64,000 bases of DNA, from the NCBI GenBank assembly GCA_028689735.1, contig JAQVCP010000003.1, forward strand, positions 1 to 64,000. The letters run 5' to 3'. How positions within the stretch are numbered: the stretch's first letter is position 1; each line of letters begins with the position of its first letter. Under the pieces are notes generated by a model. That model did no database searches. It was not told the origin of the DNA and worked only from the letters and a program-made list of their open reading frames with translations. This DNA is from Hespellia sp. GTDB taxonomy: Bacteria; Bacillota; Clostridia; Lachnospirales; Lachnospiraceae. Shown here piece by piece: positions 1-8,570 of the stretch. The translations under genes and the position numbers were made by a program.

Positions 1-114
1 TCTGTATTTGTGACGAATCTTTTTAAGATTCAGTCCCGAATACTTTTTGCTCTGATTTGGCTTATGGAACTAATGAAGATAGAGCCTGTTGATTTGGAAC
101 CAGAAATGGTTTAA
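1..114 (+). CDS. 3' end of an unidentified reading frame, possibly a mobile-element gene (partial)
   Basis: An open frame runs from the window edge to a TAA at 112-114 and encodes 37 residues ending in Leu-Glu-Pro-Glu-Met-Val. It is on the opposite strand to the transporter operon, and it stops a few bases before the point where the ABC permease coding sequence loses its family pattern. That arrangement is what the right end of an insertion sequence with its transposase C-terminus would look like. I do not recognise the peptide, and too little is visible to name a family. The reading frame could also be chance. Confidence 0.3.
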   Translation, partial: SVFVTNLFKIQSRILFALIWLMELMKIEPVDLEPEMV

Positions 115-438
115 TCAGCAGACACTATTTAACAGCAGTGCCATGATCACTGCCCAGATAGTGGTGACGATTACCATAAGAATTGTAAAGAATAGTGTGA
201 CTTTTACAGAATTCCAAAACACTGCACTGCTGAACATATTCTTATAGTTTGCCAGTCCGACAAAATCAGACACACCATTCAGTTTCCGGTTGGTCAGACT
301 TACATAGAGCATAAACAGGATTGGAAATAGTGTAAAACACAGAAATCCTATGAGCCAAGGGGTAATAAATGCATAGGCCGTTGCATTATTTTTGAAATTC
401 TTATTTTTCACCGGCCTTACGACATTGTTCTTAGCCAT
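115..438 (-). pseudogene. Sugar ABC transporter permease, truncated after about 104 residues
   Basis: The 107-residue product starts with a short basic cytoplasmic tail and a first membrane segment (ITPWLIGFLCFTLFPILFML, about residues 25-45). It continues through the usual LTN...FVGLANY element and enters a second membrane helix, as in MalF/UgpA-type (binding-protein-dependent transport) permeases. Family members are about 290-310 residues. Here the frame ends after LLLN followed by Ser-Val-Cys-stop, before the EAA loop that contacts the ATPase, so the product cannot work. Start: ATG at 438 preceded by GGAGG. It lies downstream of the binding protein, in the same direction. The break at about position 125 coincides with unrelated sequence to the left, so an insertion is the simplest explanation. 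Confidence 0.75.
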
Positions 439-612
439 TGCGAAACCTCCTTCTAATCATTTTTATAGAAAAGGGAACTGTCGCACTAAATATATTTCAT
501 ACAACTGACAGCATTCTCCGGTATCCTGTGACACCGTATTTTGTATGATTTATTTTTAGTGCAGCAGCCCCCTTCACATCTTGCATTATTGAAACAGCGT
601 ACTCTTTTTTCT

Positions 613-1881
613 TTAGTAACCGATTGTCTCAGCTGCGTAATCAGAAGAAGCCTTTACTGCGTCTTTTACAGATGTCTGTCCGGAAAGTGCTGCATCGAAG
701 TTACTTACTGCATTTCCAGTCACACCGGATGGAAGACATGTATATCCAAATACTCCGGATTCCAGCGAATCTGTCATAGCATCCCAGTTCTCGATTGATT
801 TTGCTGCGTCTACCTTCCATGCTCCCTCAGCTGCAATCGTCTTAAGTGCCGATGGATTTCCGCTTGCTTTGGAGTTGATGGTCTGTCCTTCCTGGCTCAT
901 AAGGTACTCCACAACTTTCCATGCATCTTCTGTGTTTTTACTATTCTTGTTGATGGTGTAGAATCCTGTATGCAGTGTGTTGTATTTCACTTTGTTTGTT
1001 GGAATCGAAGCGATATCCCAGTTAAATCCCAAGTCATCACCGTATGTTGCGATATTCCAGCTTCCTGCCCATGACATTGCCGCTTTGCCAGAAGCAAATA
1101 AATCTGCTGTATCGGAAGAAGGCTCCGGCATGGTTCCTTTGGAAACCATATCTGCGCAATCAGAGATAAACGATTCTGCGCCATCACCAATTACCATCTC
1201 TCCGCTTGCCGGATCATAAACTTCATCACCTGCACCTGCAATACCTGCCCACCATGTCTGCACGTTCGGCCGATCACTTCCGTATACGCTTGTTGTTCCG
1301 TCACTGTTTTTCTGCGTCAGCTTTTCTGCTGCACTCAGGTAATCTGCGTAAGACCAGTCATTCGTTGGGTATGCAATTCCCGCTGCATCGAACATATCCT
1401 GATTGTAATATAAGATTTCTGTAGCGGCACACCATGGAAGTCCGTATGTTCCGCCAAGACCGTCAGACAATGTTGCCACCGCATCGATGAAATCACTTTG
1501 GTCAATTGAAGAATCTTTCATATAATCGTCCATGGAAATGATTCCGCCTGCCTCGGCAAAATTCTTGATGTCATTTTCCCAGACAATATAGATATCAATA
1601 GAGTTATCTCCTGTCGACACCATCTGATTCAGCTTAGATGAATAATCACTTTCTGGGATAACTGTTACTTCCACATCCAGCCCGGTTGCCTCTTCACACT
1701 GTTTATACATGTTGAGTGCATCATCTGAACTCGGTTCATTCCATGTGGAAATTGTAATCTTGCCACTCCCACTGCCTGAACTGCTTCCAGAAGCACTGTC
1801 AGACCCGGATGAGCCACATCCTGCTAATAGCCCGCATACCATCGTTGCTGCTAACAAACTTGCTAATACTCTTTTTTTCAT
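613..1881 (-). CDS. Sugar ABC transporter substrate-binding lipoprotein (family 1)
   Basis: The 422-residue protein has a lipoprotein signal peptide with lipobox LLAGC (cleavage before Cys22) followed by a Ser/Gly-rich linker, so it is expected to be tethered outside the membrane. The mature part has the family 1 solute-binding look: ITISTWNEP near the N-terminus, a WENDIKNFAEAG segment, GLPW...ILYYNQDMFDAAG and an AWKVVEYLMSQEGQ helix near the C-terminus. The family delivers mono- or oligosaccharides or sugar alcohols to a MalF/MalG-type permease; the actual ligand cannot be read from the sequence. The truncated permease lies 170 bp downstream. The gene sits behind a strong promoter with two LacI-type operator candidates, suggesting sugar-inducible expression. 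Confidence 0.9.
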   Translation of the reverse strand: MKKRVLASLLAATMVCGLLAGCGSSGSDSASGSSSGSGSGKITISTWNEPSSDDALNMYKQCEEATGLDVEVTVIPESDYSSKLNQMVSTGDNSIDIYIVWENDIKNFAEAGGIISMDDYMKDSSIDQSDFIDAVATLSDGLGGTYGLPWCAATEILYYNQDMFDAAGIAYPTNDWSYADYLSAAEKLTQKNSDGTTSVYGSDRPNVQTWWAGIAGAGDEVYDPASGEMVIGDGAESFISDCADMVSKGTMPEPSSDTADLFASGKAAMSWAGSWNIATYGDDLGFNWDIASIPTNKVKYNTLHTGFYTINKNSKNTEDAWKVVEYLMSQEGQTINSKASGNPSALKTIAAEGAWKVDAAKSIENWDAMTDSLESGVFGYTCLPSGVTGNAVSNFDAALSGQTSVKDAVKASSDYAAETIGY

Positions 1882-1935
1882 AACAAATCCTCCTTTAAAT
1901 GTGTTTTACACGGTATTCTTACCTTTTTCGCTTAA

Positions 1936-1949
1936 GTTAATCGTTTAAA
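1936..1949. promoter_or_regulatory. LacI-family-type operator candidate, proximal
   Basis: GTTAATCGTTTAAA is a near-palindrome centred on CG, the usual form of LacI/GalR-family sites. The same core recurs at 2078-2091, 142 bp away. Both lie in the leader of the binding-protein gene, between the predicted transcription start and the ATG. No LacI-family gene is in view. Confidence 0.45.
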
Positions 1950-1961
1950 TTGAATGGCTTA

Positions 1962-1995
1962 AAATACAGAAAGCAAAAACAAGCTTTCTGTATTT
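1962..1995. repeat. 13-bp inverted repeat in the leader of the binding-protein gene
   Basis: AAATACAGAAAGC (1962-1974) and GCTTTCTGTATTT (1983-1995) form a perfect hairpin with an 8-nt loop. On the minus strand the only T-run is part of the arm, so it is a poor terminator. It could stabilise the mRNA or attenuate between the two operator-like sites. Confidence 0.6.
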
Positions 1996-2077
1996 CGTCA
2001 AAGCAGATCTCTTAAATCTGCTATATTCCTTTTCTGCTGCTTCATTGCAGCCATCATCTTTTTAAATCGGCATTCAA

Positions 2078-2091
2078 TTTAATCGTTTAAA
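2078..2091. promoter_or_regulatory. LacI-family-type operator candidate, distal
   Basis: TTTAATCGTTTAAA is a 14-bp near-palindrome with a central CG. It starts about 40 nt downstream of the predicted transcription start, a position where a bound repressor would block initiation or elongation. Together with the site at 1936-1949 it could support looping. Confidence 0.5.
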
Positions 2092-2134
2092 TTAATCAAT
2101 AAAAAAATAAGAACTAACTGTTTTGTACAACGTC

Positions 2135-2163
2135 ATTTTAACCTCTGGGAAATCATTTGTCAA
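2135..2163 (-). promoter_or_regulatory. Sigma-A-type promoter of the sugar transporter operon
   Basis: On the minus strand the -35 is TTGACA (2163-2158), followed by a 17-nt spacer and the -10 TAAAAT (2140-2135). Spacing is ideal, and the predicted start near 2128 gives a leader of about 245 nt before the binding-protein ATG. Confidence 0.75.
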
Positions 2164-2271
2164 TATACACTATCAATTTTTATTATTTTATTTTTTTAAG
2201 GCATTTTGCACAATGTATTTTTCTGTAGATTCAAGGCTTTCCGTGTAAAGTATGTCATTTTTTTTTAACAG

Positions 2272-2919
2272 TTATTCCCAGTACCACGGTATTTCCTCCC
2301 CCTCTTCCGGCTCTTTCATATAGCGTTTCAATATCCGCTCCATCCCCATGGACACAACCAGCATCCACAATGCAGGAAGTACCAGACAGAGAATGGGAAA
2401 ACGCAGCAGCACAAATCCCACGCCTGCCGTTCCCACAGCCCAAAATACTGTAGAGAAAATATGCCGTATGGACATCAGAAATGCCACTTTCACATGCTGA
2501 AATACAGAATACTGAAACCGTGAATAAACGGGAAACAGATAGACCGACAAAAACAGCATCAGGATACACAGTCCAATGGATTCCAGACGATAGACACTAT
2601 ATAGTCCCGCTGCCTGCTTCATGGTGCCTGCCGCATAATAATTATAGGACACCAGCAGTACCATTCCCAGATATAATACGCCAAGTCCCACTCCCTGTTT
2701 CCAGTTTTTCTTTAGGAAATCAAGGAACTCCTCTCTCGCATAGCCATGCCCTTTTCTGATTGACTTTGTCACTGCATAGTAGAGTGCCGCTGTAGCCAGT
2801 GGTATTGTGATAATGGGGATACAGCACACTGTCCACAGTGCGCTGATTATGATAAGGTCCGCGCTCATCCCCATAGAGCTCGTGAACTTTCCATCCGTAT
2901 TGAATATTTTTTTGAACAT
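2272..2919 (-). CDS. DUF624 (YesL-like) integral membrane protein
   Basis: The 215-residue protein has four to five hydrophobic segments and the N-terminal pattern of the DUF624/YesL family (start MFKKIFN, then ...FTSSMGMSADLIIISALWTVCCIPIITI...ALYYAV). The family is typically encoded beside sugar ABC transporters of Firmicutes; its biochemical role is not established. That fits the neighbouring binding-protein operon, which starts from its own promoter 100 bp downstream. The ATG at 2919 is preceded by GGAGAG. The jetC stop lies 72 bp upstream, so readthrough from the condensin operon is possible, but the two are unlikely to share a function. Confidence 0.85.
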   Translation of the reverse strand: MFKKIFNTDGKFTSSMGMSADLIIISALWTVCCIPIITIPLATAALYYAVTKSIRKGHGYAREEFLDFLKKNWKQGVGLGVLYLGMVLLVSYNYYAAGTMKQAAGLYSVYRLESIGLCILMLFLSVYLFPVYSRFQYSVFQHVKVAFLMSIRHIFSTVFWAVGTAGVGFVLLRFPILCLVLPALWMLVVSMGMERILKRYMKEPEEGEEIPWYWE

Positions 2920-2991
2920 TTCTTCTCTCCTTCTTCGACAGATTGCGCTGGGCTGTTTTACTTGGATTGTAGCACACTATCTTAATGTTGC

Positions 2992-5900
2992 TTACTCTTC
3001 CTCCATCGCCAGCTCACCAAATTGTTTCTTTTCAAACTCCTGAATAGAAATACTTTTCTTATTCGGATTGGCATATACAAAGGTCTTGTCCACATTTTCC
3101 AGATAATTCTGAATCTTGTCATTGGTGGCACTGATGATCGCCTGAAACCCAAGTCCGCGGATCAGAGCAATGCAGCTGGCAACCTTCTCCGCATCCATCT
3201 TGGAAAATGCTTCATCCAGGATGACCAGTCGAATGGAGGGATATCGCTGGAGCTTCGAGGGCATCCCCACCTTGTAGGCCTGGGCAAAGCTGGCAAGAAG
3301 TGCCACATAAAGTGGATTTTGCCCTTCACCGCCGGAATTCTTCTTGATCATCCGGCTAAGTCCGATGGTCAGATTCTCTTCCCCTTGAATAATCTGCTCC
3401 ATGTCAAAAGACAGATAGGTCCGGTAATCGGCGTATTTGTCCATATTGCGCTTCGCCTCTTCCAGCTCTTCCGATGACGCACCTTCCGGCGGAATAAAGA
3501 TATTGATCAGCTCATTCATAATCTCACCGTACTGGTCTTCGTGCTCCATGGAAAACAGATCCATCTGATTCTCAATGTTATCGCTCAGACTGGCCGGATC
3601 AATGGACAGAGAGTCATCCATGAACATTTTATAGTATTTGCCATCCAGTCCCTTATTCTTCTCAATCTTGAACTTATACTTGTCCTTGCCGAAATCCAGC
3701 TTGTTGATAATCCGGTTGAGCTCATCTCTCCGTTGATACGCTTCCTTTATGGCGCTGCGAATCTTGAAAATGAAATCATCTTTAAAATGTTCAATTGCAG
3801 ACTTTGCCTGTTCGCCGGCTTCCCCGCGGAATTTCTCCAGCTCATCACACTGCAGTTCCCCGAGCAGCTCATCATAAGCCTTGTTATCCCTGGCACTTGC
3901 CGGGTAATTCCGGTTAGGGTACTTTGTCAAGTACGCGGTACGGGTGTCAATCAGCTTCTTGTACGAGCTGTCCAGCTCCTCCTGCAATCTGTTCTGACTG
4001 CGCACCGTATTGTTCTTCATGGAATCAATGGTCTTTCCTTTTCGCTCTTCCATAAATTTTTCCAGTTCCTGCTCATACTCTCCCACCGGCTCAAAATCTC
4101 TTCGGAGCTCTACCAGCTGTTCATTCCCCAAGATGATCTGGCGTTTATACTTCTTCTCATCGTCCTCTTTCTGCCAGATCTTATGGTTCAGATCATCCAA
4201 CTGGTTATTATTTTGTTTTTCCTGATTCTTTATCTTCTCTTCTTCCTCTTGCAGGGCATCAACGGACTCCTCCCTGAGCTGCTCCATCTGCTGAATCAGC
4301 TTTTCCTTCTCTCGGTATTTCTCCTGAATTCTCCGGAGATCCTTCTGCATCTGCAAGTATTCTTCTGCCGGAAGATTCAGGCTCTCCAGCCCGATCATCG
4401 ACTTTAACTTCAGATTCTCTTCCTCCAGCGGGAAGATTTCCTCCTGCCTGGCTTTCCGGGAATCCTCCAAAAGACGAATTCTCTGACGAAGACTCACCTC
4501 GCCGATATACGCACGGACTGTATAATTATCCGGGTTGATTCTGCGCAGCTGAAAGGTCTGATAGAGCATACAGTCTCTGGTGATTCCAATTCGCTGATTA
4601 CGAAGCTCCTCGATGGAACCGCACTTAATTACATTTCCCAGCAGAAAATCTACGAACGCCTGGGCAAAGGGTTCGCTTGCCTTTACTTCTTCTGCCAGTG
4701 CACCTGCTTTCACTTCCCATTCCTTTTCTGTCACACGTCTGGTATCTACCACAGATATACTCCAAAACCGTTTTTTATCCAGTTCCTGATAGACTTCAAA
4801 GGCATCTTTCACATACTTCGGCTCTACTACAAGAGCAAGCTTGTTGCGTCCCAGATAGCCCTCCACAGCATTGTGCCATTCCTCGTTCTTTACATCCAAC
4901 AGGTCCGCCAGAATGTGAACATTAACGAATTTTCCGCAGCGTTCACGCAGACGGCTGCGCATCTCGTAGCGGGCTTCCTCCAGAATTCTCGGATACCCCT
5001 TCTCACCGCCTCGAAGGACCTTTATCTCTTCTGTGAGAATCGTAACTTCCTTTTTCAGTTCCTTAATTTGCCGCCGATTCTCATTGAAGTCATCCTGTAC
5101 TTCCTTCTGGATTTCCTCCAGATCTGTTTGCAATCGCGCAAGCTCTTCCTCGGAAATGCTGGCCTTCTCAAATTTCTCAATATCCCAGATCGTCTGGTTC
5201 GGGGTCATCTCCTGATCCTTCCACAGCGCAAGAGATGACGTGACCTGATTCCATTTTCCTTTGCTGCGCTCCAACTGCTCCAACACTTCATTGGCCGCCG
5301 ACAGCTTTGTCTCCAGCTGGTCATATCCACTGTTCCCGATTTTCTGAAGAATGGCAAGATGGTGATCTGCAAGCTCCTGCTTTCTGCTTTCCAGCTCACG
5401 CTTTAACTCGCGCTGCTGACGCCGCTCGCTCTCCCCCTGACGGATCCGGACCTGAATCTCTCCAATGCTCTCCTCCAGCCCTTTCATCTCCAGCCTCTTC
5501 ATGCGGTAAACCAGTGCCTCGCTCCTGCTCATCTTTTCCCTGTATTCCCGGTAGCTGGCAGAGATATCCTCCAGCTCTCGGATCTCCGTCAGCGTGTCCT
5601 CAATCCGCGCACGCATCCGTCCATACTGCATGACACTCTCCTGCATATCCTCAATATGGATATCCTGTTCCATGCAAATGTATTCTTTCACGAAATCTTC
5701 CAGTTTAATGTTCATGCGAAATGGAATCGCGCGCTTGAACAGCCTTGGAAACTTTTCAAGGTCAAGGCCTCCCAGGTAAATGTCATAGAGATTCCGCCGG
5801 AACCGCTCATTGTTGGAGGTATAAAAATATTCTTCCTTCGAGAAATTCCGCTGAAGATATTCCCGGAGCTGCGTCGTTGCCATGCATCTGTCCTCATAGC

Positions 5901-6348
5901 GGTAACATTTCTCCATAAGTGCTCCTTTATGCCAGAAGAACATTCGGTTGATCTCATTGGTCGCCGTTGTGACATCAAAGACAATTCCAACGCATTCCTT
6001 CCTGCGGGTCTTCGTATTGGTCAGCTCCAGCACAATGGTACTGGAGAAATTCTTATTTCTAAGGTATTCCACATCGTTGTTTTCCCCAATGCTGATCATA
6101 CCGCGCAGATACTCAATCAGGCTGCGGTCCGAATCGTCTGCCGCCGCCTTATTAAAGAACCCGCGTCCGTCCGTGTTCGCATAGAGGACAATCTGGAGGG
6201 CATCGATTACCGTGGATTTTCCACTTCCCGAATGTCCGGTGAAGAAATTGATATTCTCATTGAGAGAGAGTACCTTGTGGTCAATGTAATGCCAGTTGTT
6301 CAGACATATTTTTGTAAGTGCTTTATAGCTCTGCTTCTTCTCGTCCAC
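2992..6348 (-). CDS. jetC: JetC/MksB-like SMC-type ATPase of a Wadjet/MksBEF-like condensin
   Basis: This 1118-residue protein has a split ABC ATPase separated by long coiled coils. The Walker A GHSGSGKST is at residues 38-46, heptad-rich arms cover about 265-500 and 650-800 around a hinge-like middle, the ABC signature SGGEG is at 1005-1009 and the Walker B VILDEA at 1042-1047. Size and layout match MukB-like JetC/MksB proteins, which extrude DNA loops with their JetA (kleisin) and JetB partners. The GTG start at 6348 has GGAGGA just upstream and overlaps the end of jetB by 26 nt, indicating translational coupling. All ATPase motifs are intact, so the motor should work. No JetD follows; the next gene is the unrelated DUF624 gene. 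It could therefore act as a chromosome-organising MksB rather than an anti-plasmid effector. Confidence 0.88.
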   Translation of the reverse strand: MDEKKQSYKALTKICLNNWHYIDHKVLSLNENINFFTGHSGSGKSTVIDALQIVLYANTDGRGFFNKAAADDSDRSLIEYLRGMISIGENNDVEYLRNKNFSSTIVLELTNTKTRRKECVGIVFDVTTATNEINRMFFWHKGALMEKCYRYEDRCMATTQLREYLQRNFSKEEYFYTSNNERFRRNLYDIYLGGLDLEKFPRLFKRAIPFRMNIKLEDFVKEYICMEQDIHIEDMQESVMQYGRMRARIEDTLTEIRELEDISASYREYREKMSRSEALVYRMKRLEMKGLEESIGEIQVRIRQGESERRQQRELKRELESRKQELADHHLAILQKIGNSGYDQLETKLSAANEVLEQLERSKGKWNQVTSSLALWKDQEMTPNQTIWDIEKFEKASISEEELARLQTDLEEIQKEVQDDFNENRRQIKELKKEVTILTEEIKVLRGGEKGYPRILEEARYEMRSRLRERCGKFVNVHILADLLDVKNEEWHNAVEGYLGRNKLALVVEPKYVKDAFEVYQELDKKRFWSISVVDTRRVTEKEWEVKAGALAEEVKASEPFAQAFVDFLLGNVIKCGSIEELRNQRIGITRDCMLYQTFQLRRINPDNYTVRAYIGEVSLRQRIRLLEDSRKARQEEIFPLEEENLKLKSMIGLESLNLPAEEYLQMQKDLRRIQEKYREKEKLIQQMEQLREESVDALQEEEEKIKNQEKQNNNQLDDLNHKIWQKEDDEKKYKRQIILGNEQLVELRRDFEPVGEYEQELEKFMEERKGKTIDSMKNNTVRSQNRLQEELDSSYKKLIDTRTAYLTKYPNRNYPASARDNKAYDELLGELQCDELEKFRGEAGEQAKSAIEHFKDDFIFKIRSAIKEAYQRRDELNRIINKLDFGKDKYKFKIEKNKGLDGKYYKMFMDDSLSIDPASLSDNIENQMDLFSMEHEDQYGEIMNELINIFIPPEGASSEELEEAKRNMDKYADYRTYLSFDMEQIIQGEENLTIGLSRMIKKNSGGEGQNPLYVALLASFAQAYKVGMPSKLQRYPSIRLVILDEAFSKMDAEKVASCIALIRGLGFQAIISATNDKIQNYLENVDKTFVYANPNKKSISIQEFEKKQFGELAMEEE

Positions 6349-7048
6349 GCGCTTCCTCCTCCATCTGTTCCTGTATCTCTTCCTCCACCTGTTCTTCCCA
6401 TTCGCCAGTCTTTTGATCTGCCGCAGTATCTACCGTGCTTTCATGAGTTTCTGCCTCACATTCGTCAGAAAAGCTCTCCAGCAATTTCGTCGCATCTGCG
6501 CTCACCAGCACTGCGTGGATACTTGGATACACCACCATCCTCGTATTTTCATTTAACTCATCCAGCACATCCAGCGGCTCCACAATCTGATACTTTTTCA
6601 GCAGTGCAATGGTCCTGCGGATTTCTGTCACTGAGGACAATCCTCGCAGGACACGCATATCTCCAGCCTTTCCGCTGATTTCACCCAATGTTACGATGAC
6701 ATTGACACTGGTAGATGCCGTTGCCATCTTCTCCTCATACAGAAGCTTGAGTACAAGCAGATAGATGGTTGCCAGTTTGGGGAGTTTCTCGCCCAGTACA
6801 GCCTCGCCCTGAATATAGATAACACCCATCTGGCTGCTGTCCATCAGGGTGATTCCTGCAATCCCGAAATACGACCGCAAAAATTCCAGATGTTTGTTGG
6901 CAATCCGGAAATCTCTGTTGTAGATGAGCCTTCCGGTACGCTTCTCATACTTATGCTCCAGAATGTACGTCTGTCTCAGGAGCAGTGCGATCACATGCTC
7001 AATCTGTTCCTGCTCCTCCTGTGGAAGCTGATCGTAATATTCAATCAT
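6323..7048 (-). CDS. jetB: JetB/MksE-like subunit (DUF4194)
   Basis: The 241-residue protein has the size, position and sequence character of DUF4194 (JetB/MksE), the small winged-helix subunit that bridges kleisin and SMC heads. Seen here: an N-terminal helical segment (MIEYYDQLPQEEQEQIEHVIAL), a middle containing LATIYLLVLKLLYEE, and a very acidic Glu/Gln-rich tail from about residue 205. The ATG at 7048 overlaps the jetA stop by 8 nt, and its own end overlaps jetC by 26 nt, so the three genes form one tightly coupled translational unit. The poly-Glu tail is unusual and may be a flexible linker. Confidence 0.82.
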   Translation of the reverse strand: MIEYYDQLPQEEQEQIEHVIALLLRQTYILEHKYEKRTGRLIYNRDFRIANKHLEFLRSYFGIAGITLMDSSQMGVIYIQGEAVLGEKLPKLATIYLLVLKLLYEEKMATASTSVNVIVTLGEISGKAGDMRVLRGLSSVTEIRRTIALLKKYQIVEPLDVLDELNENTRMVVYPSIHAVLVSADATKLLESFSDECEAETHESTVDTAADQKTGEWEEQVEEEIQEQMEEEARGREEAEL

Positions 7049-8492
7049 CTGTCTTGCCCTCCTTGTATGTCAATGTCCCAAAATCTACATTTTCCTCATC
7101 CTCTGATTCTGTATTCTCTTCTCCCCCGGATGCGATGAACACGACACCCGGATACCGATACTTTCCGGTATCAATCTCTGCCACATCCCCGGGTACAGCC
7201 TTGAACTTACTGTTCCTGCGAGTGCTGTAATCATACGCCAAAATCAGCTTTTCAAATGCCTCATCATCGGAGATGTCCACATCCTCCGTCCGCATGACGC
7301 CTTCTATCATCCGTTCTTCCACAAATTCCTCAATCTGCTTTCTGCTATAACGGTTGCGAAGCTTATTCATTTTCAGGACATCCCCCCTGGACAACTCATC
7401 CTGCCTTTCATCCGGTTCCATCTCACTGACAAAATTTTTCCTGCGTCTGCGGGTATACAGTGATTTTTCTGACAACACTTCCACTGTAGAGCAGTTCATT
7501 TTCTCACTGATTTTCGTCAGGTACTCCTCTCCCTTTTCTTCATCACTGACATAAGCGAGAAGTTTTACCACAAGTCCCTGCATATCCCGCTCATCACTGA
7601 GCAGATAGTTAAGCCTTGTCACCGTCGCGCGGATATATTTACTGTGCTCCCTGTCCATATTGGCAATGCGGTGCTCGATGTCATCAAATCCACGTTCGAT
7701 AAGATCCAGAAGATCCAGAATGTCTTCCTGCCCCATCGTATCATTGCTGCGCTGCCGTATCTGTTCCGTTCTCATCACGCGCAAGAGCCAGCTCTCATCC
7801 TCCCGCATTTCCTGGAGGCAGTGCTTGATATCATTCTTATATATGTAAAAATTATCACTGGTCTTTAAAATGTGATATTTCTTTTTCACCACTTCTTCCA
7901 CATAGCCTTCCAAATGCTCCGACAGCAGATCCCCATAGAATTTTGCATCCAGTAGTCTTCCGAAAAACTTGTCCATATTATGCAGCATGTCCTGCAGTGC
8001 CTTATTCAACTTCCGGGTATTCACAAGGGCTGTTCTTAGCATACTGATTCCCGCTCTCGGATCATTCCGAAAGGAATAGAGCGTTGCATAGACATTCTGA
8101 ATATAGATTTCCGTGTCATCCATCTGTTCATTGACCAGTTTGTCAAATGCTTCGATAAAAACAGCGCTGTAATCCGGGATGACAATATTGGTAGTAAGCG
8201 TCACATAGTCATCCAGCTTTTTCAGCCATTTCTTCCTGACCAGCCAATTCAGAATACGATTCACCGGTGTCTCCAGAATATCAAGCTCGGTCTCATCCTC
8301 TTCCTGCTCCAGCGTGATTCTCTTCTGTGAATACAGGTCACTAAGCACTTGAACACAGCTCTCTCTGCTCAGAAAATAATTATTATATTCGTATTCTTCA
8401 TTAATGCAAAGCAGTGCTTCAATATAAGTATCTCTGTTCACAGACCGGAACAGACTCCAAAAAGAAACCGGCACTTCCTGATTCCACTCCAT
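7041..8492 (-). CDS. jetA: JetA/MksF-like kleisin (DUF5716-type) of the JetABC operon
   Basis: This 483-residue, largely helical protein is encoded first in the jetA-jetB-jetC operon, the usual position of the MukF/MksF-like kleisin. The N-terminal part (VPVSFWSLFRSVNRDTYIEA) and the middle resemble the Firmicutes JetA family. The C-terminal third is charged and ends in an acidic tail. I chose the ATG at 8492 because AGAGGAGGAG lies 6-15 nt upstream; an earlier in-frame start would begin inside the terminator hairpin at 8508-8557. That hairpin and its U-run finish about 16 nt before the ATG, leaving no room for a promoter between them. Assignment rests on size, order and partners rather than on a signature motif. 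Confidence 0.78.
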   Translation of the reverse strand: MEWNQEVPVSFWSLFRSVNRDTYIEALLCINEEYEYNNYFLSRESCVQVLSDLYSQKRITLEQEEDETELDILETPVNRILNWLVRKKWLKKLDDYVTLTTNIVIPDYSAVFIEAFDKLVNEQMDDTEIYIQNVYATLYSFRNDPRAGISMLRTALVNTRKLNKALQDMLHNMDKFFGRLLDAKFYGDLLSEHLEGYVEEVVKKKYHILKTSDNFYIYKNDIKHCLQEMREDESWLLRVMRTEQIRQRSNDTMGQEDILDLLDLIERGFDDIEHRIANMDREHSKYIRATVTRLNYLLSDERDMQGLVVKLLAYVSDEEKGEEYLTKISEKMNCSTVEVLSEKSLYTRRRRKNFVSEMEPDERQDELSRGDVLKMNKLRNRYSRKQIEEFVEERMIEGVMRTEDVDISDDEAFEKLILAYDYSTRRNSKFKAVPGDVAEIDTGKYRYPGVVFIASGGEENTESEDEENVDFGTLTYKEGKTDD

Positions 8493-8507
8493 CTGGTCTC
8501 CTCCTCT

Positions 8508-8557
8508 AAAAAATCCGAAACACGTCCTGTGCTCAAATGCACAAAGCATGTTCCGGA
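8508..8557 (-). terminator. Strong intrinsic terminator/attenuator directly in front of jetA
   Basis: On the minus strand TCCGGAACATGCTTTGTGC (8557-8539) pairs with GCACAGGACGTGTTTCGGA (8532-8514). Eighteen of 19 positions pair (four of them G-U) around a 6-nt loop, and the stem is followed at once by six T residues (8513-8508). It starts 14 nt after the GH13 stop codon. The U-run ends next to the jetA Shine-Dalgarno sequence. Confidence 0.88.
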
Positions 8558-8570
8558 AATAATGCAGAAC

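Noticed and set aside
2272..2991. Possible JetD remnant after jetC
   Set aside because: The 72-bp gap is too short, and the following gene is a clear DUF624 membrane protein.
5656..6678. A 340-codon plus-strand frame across jetC/jetB
   Set aside because: Antisense shadow of well-supported genes; no ribosome binding site and no recognisable domain.
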